A program made the position numbers and the translations under genes. A DNA stretch of 37,600 nt from Planktomarina sp. (lineage in GTDB: Bacteria; Pseudomonadota; Alphaproteobacteria; Rhodobacterales; Rhodobacteraceae). Location: assembly GCA_016780825.1 (NCBI GenBank), contig JADHLF010000022.1, positions 1 through 37,600 on the forward strand, written 5' to 3'. Below the pieces are notes generated by a model. The model had not been told where the DNA came from and ran no database searches. It worked only from the letters and a program-made list of their open reading frames with translations. Shown piece by piece: positions 7,859 through 15,204 of the stretch. Every line of letters begins with the position of its first letter. Position 1 is the stretch's first letter.

Positions 7859-8707
7859 ATGAAATTAGTCCGCTATGGCGATTCTGGCGCAGAGCGCCCC
7901 GGTTTGATCGACCCCGAAGGCGTGCTGCGCGACCTGTCGGATCATGTGACGGATATTGATGGACGCGTGCTGGGTGATGCGGGATTGGCCCGCCTGCGGG
8001 CGCTGGACCCAAGCGCCTTGCCCCCGGTCAGCGGATCACCGCGCCTTGGCCCTGTTGTGGGCAATATCGGCAAGTTTCTCTGCATCGGTCTGAATTATTC
8101 CGACCACGCGGCAGAAACCGGCGCGGCCATTCCTGAACATCCCATTTTGTTTTTCAAGGCCAATTCCGCCATCGTCGGCGCCAATGATGACGTGGTGATG
8201 CCGCGCGGCTCGACCCATACGGATTGGGAAGTGGAACTTGGGGTGGTGATCGGCACAGCGGCAAAATATGTCAGCGAAGATGAGGCTTTGAGCCATGTCG
8301 CCGGCTATTGCATCGTCAACGACGTGTCAGAGCGGCATTTCCAAACGCAGCTGACCGGGCAATGGACCAAGGGCAAAAGCTGCGACACTTTCGGCCCCAC
8401 CGGCCCCTATCTCGTCACGCGCGATGAAATTGCCGATCCGCAGGCTCTGGAGATGTCACTGGATGTGAACGGCAAACGGATGCAAACCGGCACGACGGCG
8501 ACCATGATCTTCACAGTCGCGCAAATTATCAGCCACCTGTCTCAGCTTATGACGCTCCATCCCGGAGATGTCATCACCACCGGAACCCCTCCGGGCGTGG
8601 GGATGGGCATGAAACCGGAGCCGGTCTATCTCAAGCCCGGCGATGTGATGGAGCTTGAAATCTCTGGCCTTGGCAAGCAGCGCCAAACCGTGCGCCAAGA
8701 CGCATAA
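7859..8707 (+). CDS. Fumarylacetoacetate-hydrolase-family enzyme, probably 2,4-diketo-3-deoxy-sugar-acid hydrolase
   Basis: 282 residues. The FAH catalytic domain begins near residue 70 (GKFLCIGLNYSDHAAE). Metal ligands Glu124 and Glu126 (DWEVELGVVIG) and Asp155 (CIVND) are in place. The C-terminus carries the usual GDVITTGTPPGVG loop. Close relatives annotated as ureidoglycolate lyase or LRA6-like enzymes include hydrolases splitting 2,4-diketo-3-deoxy-L-rhamnonate/fuconate into pyruvate and lactate, which would complete the pathway started by the two genes upstream. The ATG at 7859 has AGGAG at 7847-7851, spacing 7. It is the last gene before a strong hairpin terminator. Confidence 0.87.
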   Translation: MKLVRYGDSGAERPGLIDPEGVLRDLSDHVTDIDGRVLGDAGLARLRALDPSALPPVSGSPRLGPVVGNIGKFLCIGLNYSDHAAETGAAIPEHPILFFKANSAIVGANDDVVMPRGSTHTDWEVELGVVIGTAAKYVSEDEALSHVAGYCIVNDVSERHFQTQLTGQWTKGKSCDTFGPTGPYLVTRDEIADPQALEMSLDVNGKRMQTGTTATMIFTVAQIISHLSQLMTLHPGDVITTGTPPGVGMGMKPEPVYLKPGDVMELEISGLGKQRQTVRQDA

Positions 8708-8720
8708 CCAACACACCATG

Positions 8721-8750
8721 CCCCGCCTGTGAGGCCGCTCACGGGTGGGG
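8721..8750 (+). terminator. Hairpin terminator of the sugar-acid operon
   Basis: The left arm CCCCGCCTGTGAG (8721-8733) pairs with CTCACGGGTGGGG (8738-8750) over 13 positions, including two G-T wobbles, around a GCCG loop. It lies 13 nt after the hydrolase stop. No strong U-run follows, so it may act as a stabilising end or a weak intrinsic terminator. Confidence 0.7.
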
Positions 8751-8778
8751 CGTTCCAAATGTGACCCCCTGCCCTCCA

Positions 8779-9105
8779 ATGACTGCCATTTCGACCATAC
8801 GCAATCTTGGACCGGCCATGGAAGCCGAGTTAAATGCGGCCGGCATCCCGACCGCAGAGGCCTTGCGGGCCTGCGGCGCAGATGAGGCCTACCGCCGATT
8901 GCTTCGCTCCGGCGCGCGGCCGCATTTAATCGCCTATTATGTGCTGCATATGGCGCTTCAAGGCCGCCCCTGGAATGATTGCAAAGGCGCCGAGAAAGCG
9001 GCGCTGCGCGGGAATTTCGACGCGCTTGTCGCCGAGCACCGGAGCCTCAACGATCATGGCATTGAAAAAATTCTAGATTGCATCGGCACAGGCCTGCGGC
9101 GATAA
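8779..9105 (+). CDS. TfoX/Sxy C-terminal-domain protein
   Basis: 108-residue small protein matching the helix-hairpin-helix-like C-terminal domain of TfoX/Sxy competence regulators: IRNLGPAMEAELNAAGI at the N-terminus, then LALRACG-like and AYRRLL segments and a central LIAYYVLHMALQG. It lacks the N-terminal TfoX domain, so a competence role is not implied; such stand-alone domains are common in Rhodobacterales and have no settled function. The start is uncertain: ATG at 8779 starts at the conserved part but has no clear Shine-Dalgarno sequence, while GTG at 8761 follows GGGGCG from the preceding hairpin. It converges with ndk across a shared terminator region. Confidence 0.75.
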   Translation: MTAISTIRNLGPAMEAELNAAGIPTAEALRACGADEAYRRLLRSGARPHLIAYYVLHMALQGRPWNDCKGAEKAALRGNFDALVAEHRSLNDHGIEKILDCIGTGLRR

Positions 9106-9152
9106 AAAAGGCCACACCCCGAAGGGTGCAGCCCAAAACCCCGATGGGTTTT
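9104..9152. terminator. Bidirectional terminator between TfoX-like gene and ndk
   Basis: Two hairpins lie in the convergent gap. CACCC-CGAA-GGGTG (9115-9128) reads leftward as a UUCG-type loop followed by six T (complement of 9104-9109), which makes a good intrinsic terminator for ndk. AAAACCC-CGAT-GGGTTTT (9135-9152) has A/T-flanked arms and ends in TTTT rightward, so it can serve the plus strand. Confidence 0.75.
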
Positions 9153-9154
9153 AT

Positions 9155-9577
9155 TTAGCCAACCAGTTCGAGACCGGAAAAGAAATAGGCAATCTCTTGT
9201 GCGGCAGTCTCGGGCGCATCTGAGCCATGCACGGAGTTTTCACCGACGGATTCGGCAAATTCTGCGCGGATGGTGCCGGGGGCGGCATCTGCGGGATTGG
9301 TTGCGCCCATAACTTCGCGGTTCTTGGCAATGGCGCCCTCGCCTTCCAAAACCTGCGCGACGATCGGCGCGGAGGCCATGAATTCGCACAGCTCACCGTA
9401 AAACGGGCGCTCTTTATGCACCGCATAGAATTCACCGGCCTGAGCCATGGTCAAATGAATGCGTTTTTGCGCCACGATGCGCAGGCCAGCCTCTTCGAAT
9501 TTGGCATTGATCTTGCCGGTCAGGTTGCGGCGGGTTGCATCAGGTTTGATGATTGAGAATGTGCGTTCCAGAGCCAT
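9155..9577 (-). CDS. ndk: Nucleoside diphosphate kinase
   Basis: 140 residues, the normal length for bacterial Ndk. The enzyme moves the gamma-phosphate from ATP to nucleoside diphosphates through a phosphohistidine. MALERTFSIIKPDA opens the protein, and His117 in ENSVHGSDAPE is the catalytic residue; Lys11 and the RPFYGEL segment of the nucleotide site are present. The ATG at 9577 is chosen over an upstream TTG at 9583 because homology begins at MALERT and AAAGG lies about 9 nt before it. It is a single-gene unit ending in the bidirectional terminator. Confidence 0.97.
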   Translation of the reverse strand: MALERTFSIIKPDATRRNLTGKINAKFEEAGLRIVAQKRIHLTMAQAGEFYAVHKERPFYGELCEFMASAPIVAQVLEGEGAIAKNREVMGATNPADAAPGTIRAEFAESVGENSVHGSDAPETAAQEIAYFFSGLELVG

Positions 9578-9680
9578 GTTCAAGGGCCTTTCTATTGCGG
9601 ATTGATATTGTCCGGCGCGTTAGCATGCGGCGCGCGGATTGGAAAGCCTTGATTGCAACTGGCGCGGCGGCGGCGGGCGA

Positions 9681-9702
9681 GATTGCGCGGGCCGGCGCAA
9701 TC
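9681..9702. repeat. Inverted repeat upstream of ndk and the beta-helix gene
   Basis: GATTGCGC (9681-9688) and GCGCAATC (9695-9702) form a perfect 8-bp inverted repeat with a 6-nt spacer. It sits in the 161-bp divergent gap between ndk and the frameshifted beta-helix gene. It could be an operator or an RNA hairpin; no function is assigned. Confidence 0.45.
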
Positions 9703-9738
9703 GGCTAACCTGCGCCATATTCAGACAAATTGATTTCC

Positions 9739-9919
9739 ATGCAGATAGAAATTTACGATAAACCCGCTGAACTGAGATTGATCCAAGCCTGCCGCAGGGG
9801 GGTGCCGGCAATATTCAGTCGGAAACGGCCCGAAAAGGGCAGTGCCTACAACACCATCCGCGCCGGGCTGATCCGGGCGCTGTTGCTGGGCACCGGCGAT
9901 TGCCCCCCCGGCCCGCGGG
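9739..9919 (+). pseudogene. N-terminal fragment of the beta-helix membrane protein, separated by a frameshift
   Basis: From ATG 9739 the frame reads MQIEIYDKPAELRLIQACRR... to RAGLIRALLLGTGDCPPGPRG, then runs into unrelated sequence. The natural continuation (GIAGAWITGKLGL) lies one frame further on, in the 9920 ORF. One surplus base between 9898 and 9920 explains this; the run of seven C at 9903-9909 or the nearby G runs are the likely places. It may be a real mutation, a phase-variable tract or a sequencing error. Confidence 0.6.
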
Positions 9920-11581
9920 GTGGGGATTGCCGGTGCATGGATCACAGGCAAGCTGGGTCTTGCCGGCGAGGCCCTGCCGGTGCCGCTGGGGCTGATCCAT
10001 TGCACCCTTGAAGAGGATATCGTGCTGCGCGATTGCACCCTTCCCGCGCTCCACCTGACCGGCACTCATTTGCCCAAACTGGATGCCGACCGCCTGCAGT
10101 GCAACGGGCCGCTGCATCTGCGGGCTGGGTTTCAAGCAACCGGTCTGGTCGATCTGAGCGGCGCTGAGATCACCGGGCAGCTGGACTGTGACGGCGGAAA
10201 GTTTTTAGCGCAGGGCATGGGGCTGGACTGCAGTGCCATAAAAGTTGGAGCCAGTGTATTTTTGAGCGAAGGATTTGAGGCCCAAGGAGAGGTCAATCTG
10301 GTCGGCGCGAAGATTGACGGGCAGCTGGCCTGTGACGGCGGCAAGTTTTTGGCAGAGGGTATTGCGCTGGAGGGCAATGCCATATCAGTCGGGGCGGGTG
10401 TGTTTTTGCGTAATGGATTTACCGCTAAAGGTGAGGTCAATCTGATCGGTGCGAAGATTGACGGGCCGCTGGACTGTGACCGCGGTAAGTTTTTGGCAGA
10501 GGGTATTGCGCTGCACTGTGATGCCATAACAGTCGGGGCGGACGCGTTATTCTCTGGCCAATTTGAATCCCGGGGCTGGATAAATCTGACCCGGGCGGAG
10601 ATTGCCGGAAATTTGTGGATATCCGGCGCCACCCTCACCACGGGTTTAGTTGCTCAAGGGATGCGGGTGCGGGCCGTGTTTGCATGGAAGGATGTAACGG
10701 GCGACGGGATCGGGGTTGATTTGATCGACGCCCATGTTGGTACCTTGCTTGATAGTCCCGGCTCTTGGCAGTCTGTAAAAAAATTGCGCCTGTCCTCCTT
10801 TCGCTATGACCAGATCGAAAGTGACATGGATGTGCAGGAACGCTTGGACTGGCTGGCCAAACATGACGCAACTGTCAACCGTTTCACCCCGCAATCCTAT
10901 GTACAGCTGGCCAATGTCTTGCGCCGACAAGGGTTTGCCGGGGATGCCGCGCGGGTCTTGGAGAGGCGTGAAGACAGGCAGCGGCTTCAAGAATATCTGG
11001 ATGGCCAAGCCGCGCATAAACAATCACGCGATAATTTGAACGGTGATCTGCGCCCGGCAGCCGCCTCCTTGTGGGCAGATGGAAAATTTGTCCTGACTGT
11101 GCTAAAATACTTTAGGGGCTATCTATTTGGCCAGAGGCTCGGATATGGCCGCCAACCCGAGCGGGTGTTGCGTTGGGTAGCCGTTATCTTGATAGTCACC
11201 ATCTGTTTTGCCCAACAAATCCACATCCACGGGCAGTTTGCGCCGACCTCCTCGGTCGTCTTGACCTCGCAGGACTGGCTGGACAGTTTCCCAACGGAGC
11301 CCCTCCACCCCGACTCGCCGCTCTGGCGCGCGCAGCTGGACGCTTGGGCGCAGACCACATCCGGGCGCGACTATACAAGCTTCAGCGCCTTTCTCTATGC
11401 GCTCGATCTATTTATCCCGCTGGATGCTTTGGGGCAGGAAAAAAATTGGGCGCCCTCCGCCGAACGGGGCGGGTGGGGCGAATGGGGCCACCGGCTGCGC
11501 TGGCTTGTGCAAATGGCCGGCTGGGTGATTACCGCCATAGGCGCGGCGGTGGTCACCGGGTTGATCGGTCGGCGGGATTGA
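9920..11581 (+). CDS. Beta-helix repeat membrane protein, main part downstream of the frameshift
   Basis: I recognise no characterised function. The readable part has 553 residues from a GTG and is probably not the native start, because the upstream fragment supplies the missing first 60 or so residues. Residues about 77-220 are tandem 48-residue units with the pattern VNL-GAKIDG-LDCDGGKFLAEGIAL, which suggests a parallel beta-helix of the pentapeptide/polymer-forming kind. A middle helical section (about 295-390) is followed by a hydrophobic segment VLRWVAVILIVTICFA near 415 and another at the C-terminus (WLVQMAGWVITAIGAAVVTGLIG), so the protein is anchored in the membrane. Similar proteins in Rhodobacterales carry vague names such as membrane-associated oxidoreductase; no redox motif is visible. 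Confidence 0.7.
   Translation: MGIAGAWITGKLGLAGEALPVPLGLIHCTLEEDIVLRDCTLPALHLTGTHLPKLDADRLQCNGPLHLRAGFQATGLVDLSGAEITGQLDCDGGKFLAQGMGLDCSAIKVGASVFLSEGFEAQGEVNLVGAKIDGQLACDGGKFLAEGIALEGNAISVGAGVFLRNGFTAKGEVNLIGAKIDGPLDCDRGKFLAEGIALHCDAITVGADALFSGQFESRGWINLTRAEIAGNLWISGATLTTGLVAQGMRVRAVFAWKDVTGDGIGVDLIDAHVGTLLDSPGSWQSVKKLRLSSFRYDQIESDMDVQERLDWLAKHDATVNRFTPQSYVQLANVLRRQGFAGDAARVLERREDRQRLQEYLDGQAAHKQSRDNLNGDLRPAAASLWADGKFVLTVLKYFRGYLFGQRLGYGRQPERVLRWVAVILIVTICFAQQIHIHGQFAPTSSVVLTSQDWLDSFPTEPLHPDSPLWRAQLDAWAQTTSGRDYTSFSAFLYALDLFIPLDALGQEKNWAPSAERGGWGEWGHRLRWLVQMAGWVITAIGAAVVTGLIGRRD
10148..10579 (+). repeat. Three tandem 144-bp repeats within the beta-helix gene
   Basis: Units start at 10148, 10292 and 10436, and a diverged partial fourth at 10580. 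Each is exactly 144 bp (48 codons). Units two and three are nearly identical at their starts (GTCAATCTG-TCGG-GCGAAGATTGACGGG pattern), so duplication is fairly recent or kept alike by recombination. Unit number may vary between strains. Confidence 0.8.
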
Positions 11582-11612
11582 CCTTTCCTGCGCTTCGCGT
11601 CATGGGAGAGCC

Positions 11613-13454
11613 ATGCTGAAAATCCAAGATATCACCTATGCCGTCGACGGCCGCCGCTTGTTTGAGGGCGCCAGTGCAACCGTTCCCACGGGCCATAAAG
11701 TGGGCTTTGTCGGCCCCAATGGCACGGGAAAAACCACGCTTTTTCGCATCATACGCGGGGAATTGGCGCTGGAAAGCGGCGCGATTGAACTGCCCCGACG
11801 GGCCAAGATTGGCGGCGTGGCGCAGGAGGCCCCGGCCAATGATCTGTCGCTGCTCGACACGGTTTTGGCCGCAGATGTCGAGCGGGCGGCGCTTTTGGCC
11901 GATTCCAGCGAAGATCCCAACAGAATCGCCGAGGTGCAAACCCGTTTGGCCGATATTGATGCCTGGTCCGCCGAAGGGCGCGCCTCTGCCATTCTCAAAG
12001 GTTTGGGGTTCGACGAGGCGGCGCAAAAGCGCCCCTGCTCTGATTTCTCAGGCGGTTGGCGCATGCGGGTGGCCCTGGCGGCGGTATTGTTTTCTGCACC
12101 AGATCTTTTGCTGCTGGATGAGCCGACCAACTATCTCGATCTTGAGGGCACCATCTGGCTCGAAGCGTTTTTGGCGCGCTATCCGCATACGGTGGTGGTG
12201 ATCAGCCACGACCGCGACTTGCTCAACCGCGCCGTGGGCGGAATCTTGCATCTTGAGAACAAACAATTGACCTTCTACCAAGGCAATTACGATACATTCG
12301 CCAAAACCCGCGCCGCCAAACGCGCGGTGCAAGCGGCCGCGGCGAAAAAGCAATCGGCGCAGCGCGAGCATTTGCAAAGTTTTGTCGATCGCTTCAAAGC
12401 CAAGGCCTCCAAAGCCAAACAGGCCCAATCGCGCGTCAAGGCGCTGGAGCGCATGGAGCTGATCACCCCGCCGGAGGAAGTGGCAAAGCGGGTCTTTACC
12501 TTCCCGCAACCCGAAGAGCTGTCACCACCCATTGTTGCGATTGAAAACGGGGCCGTCGGCTATGGCGGGCCGGATATCCTGTCTCAGCTGGAGTTGCGGA
12601 TTGATCAGGACGACCGCATTGCGCTTCTGGGCAAGAATGGTGAAGGCAAATCGACCCTGTCGAAATTGATCTCTGGCCGGCTCAAAACCTCTGCCGGGCG
12701 GCTCGTGACCCATAACAAATTGCGCATTGGCTATTTTGCCCAGCATCAGGTCGATGAATTGAACCTGGACGAAACACCGCTGCAACATCTACAATCCGAG
12801 CGCCCCGATCACAGCCCGGCCCGCCTGCGCGCCATGCTCTCGGGCTTTGGTCTGGGGCCCGATCAAGTTGATACGGTGGTTGCGCGCCTCTCGGGCGGGC
12901 AAAAGGCGCGCCTGTCGCTCTTGCTGGCCACATTGGATGCGCCGCATATGCTGATTTTGGATGAGCCGACAAACCACCTGGACATCGAAAGCCGCGAGGC
13001 CTTGGTGCAAGCTCTGACAACCTATTCTGGCGCGGTGATCTTGGTGAGCCACGACATGCATCTTTTATCGCTTGTGGCCGACCGATTGTGGCTGGTCTCA
13101 GGCGGGCGGGTCACACCCTTTGATCAGGATCTCGCAGCCTATCGCGATTTTCTTCTCGGCGGGGCTGCGCCCAAGAAATCCTCTGAAAAGCCCAAGGTCA
13201 AAAAGCCAGGACGCGAGCAACGCATGGCCGCGCGCAGCGCGTTGAAACGCGCCGAAGAGCGTATCGAGAAAATCACAGTGATGCAGGAAAAACTGCAAGA
13301 AAAACTCGCAGATCCAAAGCTCTATGAGGATCACAATGCTGCCGACCTTGCAGTCTGGCAAAAAAAGTTTCATGAGATGGAGACCGCCCTGCTGCGGGCA
13401 GAACAGCTATGGCTCAGCGCCAGTGAAACTGTAGAGAAATTGGAAAATGGCTGA
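11613..13454 (+). CDS. ABC-F family ATPase (YheS/Uup-like ribosome-associated)
   Basis: 613 residues with two ABC domains and no membrane segments. The first has Walker A GPNGTGKTT, signature FSGGW and Walker B LLLLDEPTNYLDL. The second has GKNGEGKST, LSGGQ and LILDEPTNHLDI. The linker (about 235-300) is rich in Lys, Ala and Gln, as in the ABC-F segment that contacts tRNA in the ribosomal E site, and the C-terminus (about 540-613) is a charged coiled coil. ABC-F proteins act on stalled or idle ribosomes; length and layout resemble YheS. The ATG at 11613 is followed by the conserved MLKIQDITYAVDGR. The end overlaps marC by 8 nt. Confidence 0.92.
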   Translation: MLKIQDITYAVDGRRLFEGASATVPTGHKVGFVGPNGTGKTTLFRIIRGELALESGAIELPRRAKIGGVAQEAPANDLSLLDTVLAADVERAALLADSSEDPNRIAEVQTRLADIDAWSAEGRASAILKGLGFDEAAQKRPCSDFSGGWRMRVALAAVLFSAPDLLLLDEPTNYLDLEGTIWLEAFLARYPHTVVVISHDRDLLNRAVGGILHLENKQLTFYQGNYDTFAKTRAAKRAVQAAAAKKQSAQREHLQSFVDRFKAKASKAKQAQSRVKALERMELITPPEEVAKRVFTFPQPEELSPPIVAIENGAVGYGGPDILSQLELRIDQDDRIALLGKNGEGKSTLSKLISGRLKTSAGRLVTHNKLRIGYFAQHQVDELNLDETPLQHLQSERPDHSPARLRAMLSGFGLGPDQVDTVVARLSGGQKARLSLLLATLDAPHMLILDEPTNHLDIESREALVQALTTYSGAVILVSHDMHLLSLVADRLWLVSGGRVTPFDQDLAAYRDFLLGGAAPKKSSEKPKVKKPGREQRMAARSALKRAEERIEKITVMQEKLQEKLADPKLYEDHNAADLAVWQKKFHEMETALLRAEQLWLSASETVEKLENG

Positions 13455-14088
13455 TTTGATTGACACATTGCCGCTGATATGGGCTTTTGCCGCCTTATTC
13501 GTGGTGATTGATCCGATTGGCCTGGCGCCGATCTTTGTGGCTTTGACCCAAGGCATGGAGCCGGGCAAGCGCAAGGCGATTGGGATGCGCGCCTGTATGA
13601 TCGCCTTTGTTATCCTGGCGCTCTTCGGGTTCTTCGGCGAGTCTGTATTGGGATTCGCCGGCATCTCCATGCCGGCCTTTCAGATTGCCGGTGGGGTTTT
13701 ACTTTTCTTGACCGCCCTGGAGATGCTATTTGAGCTGCGCGCCAAACGGCGCAGCTCAAAAGGTGATGAGGTTGAGGATGATGACCGAGATCCATCGGTC
13801 TTCCCCTTGGCGACCCCCTTGATCGCCGGACCCGGGGCAATTGCCACGATCATTTTGTTGACCAATGAGGCACAGGGCAATTTATTGCAGCAAATCAGTG
13901 TCATTGTGGTGATGGGCGCGGTTGTTCTCACAGCCTTTATTTTGTTCATGCTGGCAGGAGTGATGGAGCGCGCCTTAGGACAAACCGGAATTTTGGTGGT
14001 CAGCCGGGTCTTGGGCATGCTATTGGCAGCTTTGGCGGTGCAATTTATCTTAAACGGATTGCTTGGCTTTAGCGCGACCCTGGGCTGA
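13447..14088 (+). CDS. marC: MarC-family integral membrane protein
   Basis: 213 residues with about six hydrophobic segments. The conserved first segment reads FVVIDPIGLAPIFVALT, and the middle has FPLATPLIAGPGAIATIILL, both hallmarks of the MarC/NAAT family. The name comes from the E. coli mar locus, but the protein is not a drug pump there, and its substrate is unknown. A charged loop (RAKRRSSKGDEVEDDDRD) separates the two halves. The start ATG lies within the ABC-F gene (overlap ATGGCTGA), which suggests coupled translation. Confidence 0.92.
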   Translation: MADLIDTLPLIWAFAALFVVIDPIGLAPIFVALTQGMEPGKRKAIGMRACMIAFVILALFGFFGESVLGFAGISMPAFQIAGGVLLFLTALEMLFELRAKRRSSKGDEVEDDDRDPSVFPLATPLIAGPGAIATIILLTNEAQGNLLQQISVIVVMGAVVLTAFILFMLAGVMERALGQTGILVVSRVLGMLLAALAVQFILNGLLGFSATLG

Positions 14089-14121
14089 CGCAGAGCGCCT
14101 GCGCGCAATAGGAAGGCAGAT

Positions 14122-14706
14122 ATGAGCGGCGACTCACTTGCAAGTCTTGGTTATTTGGCCCTGCTGCTTTTGGCTTTGGGCGGCGCTTATTTGGCGAGCC
14201 ATCGCCAATCTGTCGGAAAATCGCTGCAAATGGCTCTTGTCTGGGGCATGATCTTCATGGGCTGCATGGCCATTTATGGCCTCTGGGGCGATATAAGCCG
14301 CGATTATAGCCGCAACACCCAGCCCATCACCCGGCAGGACGGTGCGATTGCACTGCCCCGCGCCCCCGACGGGCATTATTATGTGACGGCTGAGGTGAAT
14401 GGCACCGAAATTGATTTTCTGGTCGACACTGGGGCCAGTGATATCGTCTTGTCGCGCACAGATGCCGCGCGCATCGGGTTTGATTTAGACAAGCTGGCGT
14501 TTTTAGGCAGCGCACGCACCGCAAATGGCGTTGTGCCCATCGCCTTTAGCCGAGTCAAAACCATTCGCCTTGGTCCCTATGTGGACCAAAACATCTCCGT
14601 CTCAATCAATGGTGGTGAGATGGATAAGAGCTTGTTGGGTATGAGCTACCTCGGGCGTTTTGGGCGGATTGAAATTGCCCAGGATCAACTGATCCTACAG
14701 CGCTGA
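14122..14706 (+). CDS. Retropepsin-like aspartic protease, membrane anchored (TIGR02281 type)
   Basis: 194 residues. Two hydrophobic segments at about 7-26 and 37-57 anchor it in the inner membrane. The rest (about 75-194) is a single retropepsin-like domain with the active-site motif FLVDTGASDIVLS (Asp102-Thr103-Gly104) and a C-terminal LLGMSYLGRF, typical of the proteobacterial clan AA family. Such proteins probably work as dimers, and their substrates are unknown. The gene follows marC by 33 nt and may share its transcript. It converges with holC with only 27 nt between them. Confidence 0.88.
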   Translation: MSGDSLASLGYLALLLLALGGAYLASHRQSVGKSLQMALVWGMIFMGCMAIYGLWGDISRDYSRNTQPITRQDGAIALPRAPDGHYYVTAEVNGTEIDFLVDTGASDIVLSRTDAARIGFDLDKLAFLGSARTANGVVPIAFSRVKTIRLGPYVDQNISVSINGGEMDKSLLGMSYLGRFGRIEIAQDQLILQR

Positions 14707-14733
14707 CCCGGTTTGCACATGTCTTGGCCTTCG

Positions 14734-15204
14734 CTAGGCTGTCCGCGCGGTGTTTTCAGCCTGAAGCGCCCAATTGCCTTGGGATTGGCTCCAATATTTC
14801 GCAGCAATCCCAGCCTCGGTCAGCGACTTCCATTGCGCGCGCGCCGTTTGCATGTCCGCGCCATTGTCGTCCTGAAACAAAATACACACGCGCCTGCTGG
14901 ATAAGACCTCATCGGCGGTCACGGAACTGCCGCCGATGCAAATCAAACAGTCATACGGCGCCTCATGACCCTCCAGCGCCAGCACCACAGGTTGATCGTC
15001 CTCCTGCGCCGTGCCGGCAAGCCCATGGGGCAGGAACTCTTCCGCGGGGCCCTGCCACAGCGCATCATCGAGCTGCTGCATCTCCGCCTCCTCCCGGCCA
15101 CGGATCACCACCCGCCAGCCATTGGCCAGGCATTTGCCCAAAAGCGGGCGCAGCGCCTGATCCACTCTCTGGCGTGTCAGGTGGTAGAAATAGACCTCAC
15201 TCAC
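14734..15204 (-). CDS. holC: DNA polymerase III chi subunit
   Basis: 156 residues. The N-terminus SEVYFYHLTRQRVDQALRPLL and the central GWRVVIRG and DDALW segments match the chi subunit, which links the clamp loader to single-strand-binding protein. The GTG at 15204 is chosen because homology starts there and because it makes a GTGAGTGA overlap of 8 nt with the pepA stop; an in-frame start at 15243 would sit deeper within pepA. The pepA-holC order is common in Proteobacteria. Confidence 0.9.
   Translation of the reverse strand: MSEVYFYHLTRQRVDQALRPLLGKCLANGWRVVIRGREEAEMQQLDDALWQGPAEEFLPHGLAGTAQEDDQPVVLALEGHEAPYDCLICIGGSSVTADEVLSSRRVCILFQDDNGADMQTARAQWKSLTEAGIAAKYWSQSQGNWALQAENTARTA

Noticed and set aside
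9682..9701. Inverted repeat as terminator of a gene
   Set aside because: No gene ends here on either strand; both neighbours start from this gap, so it is kept only as a repeat.
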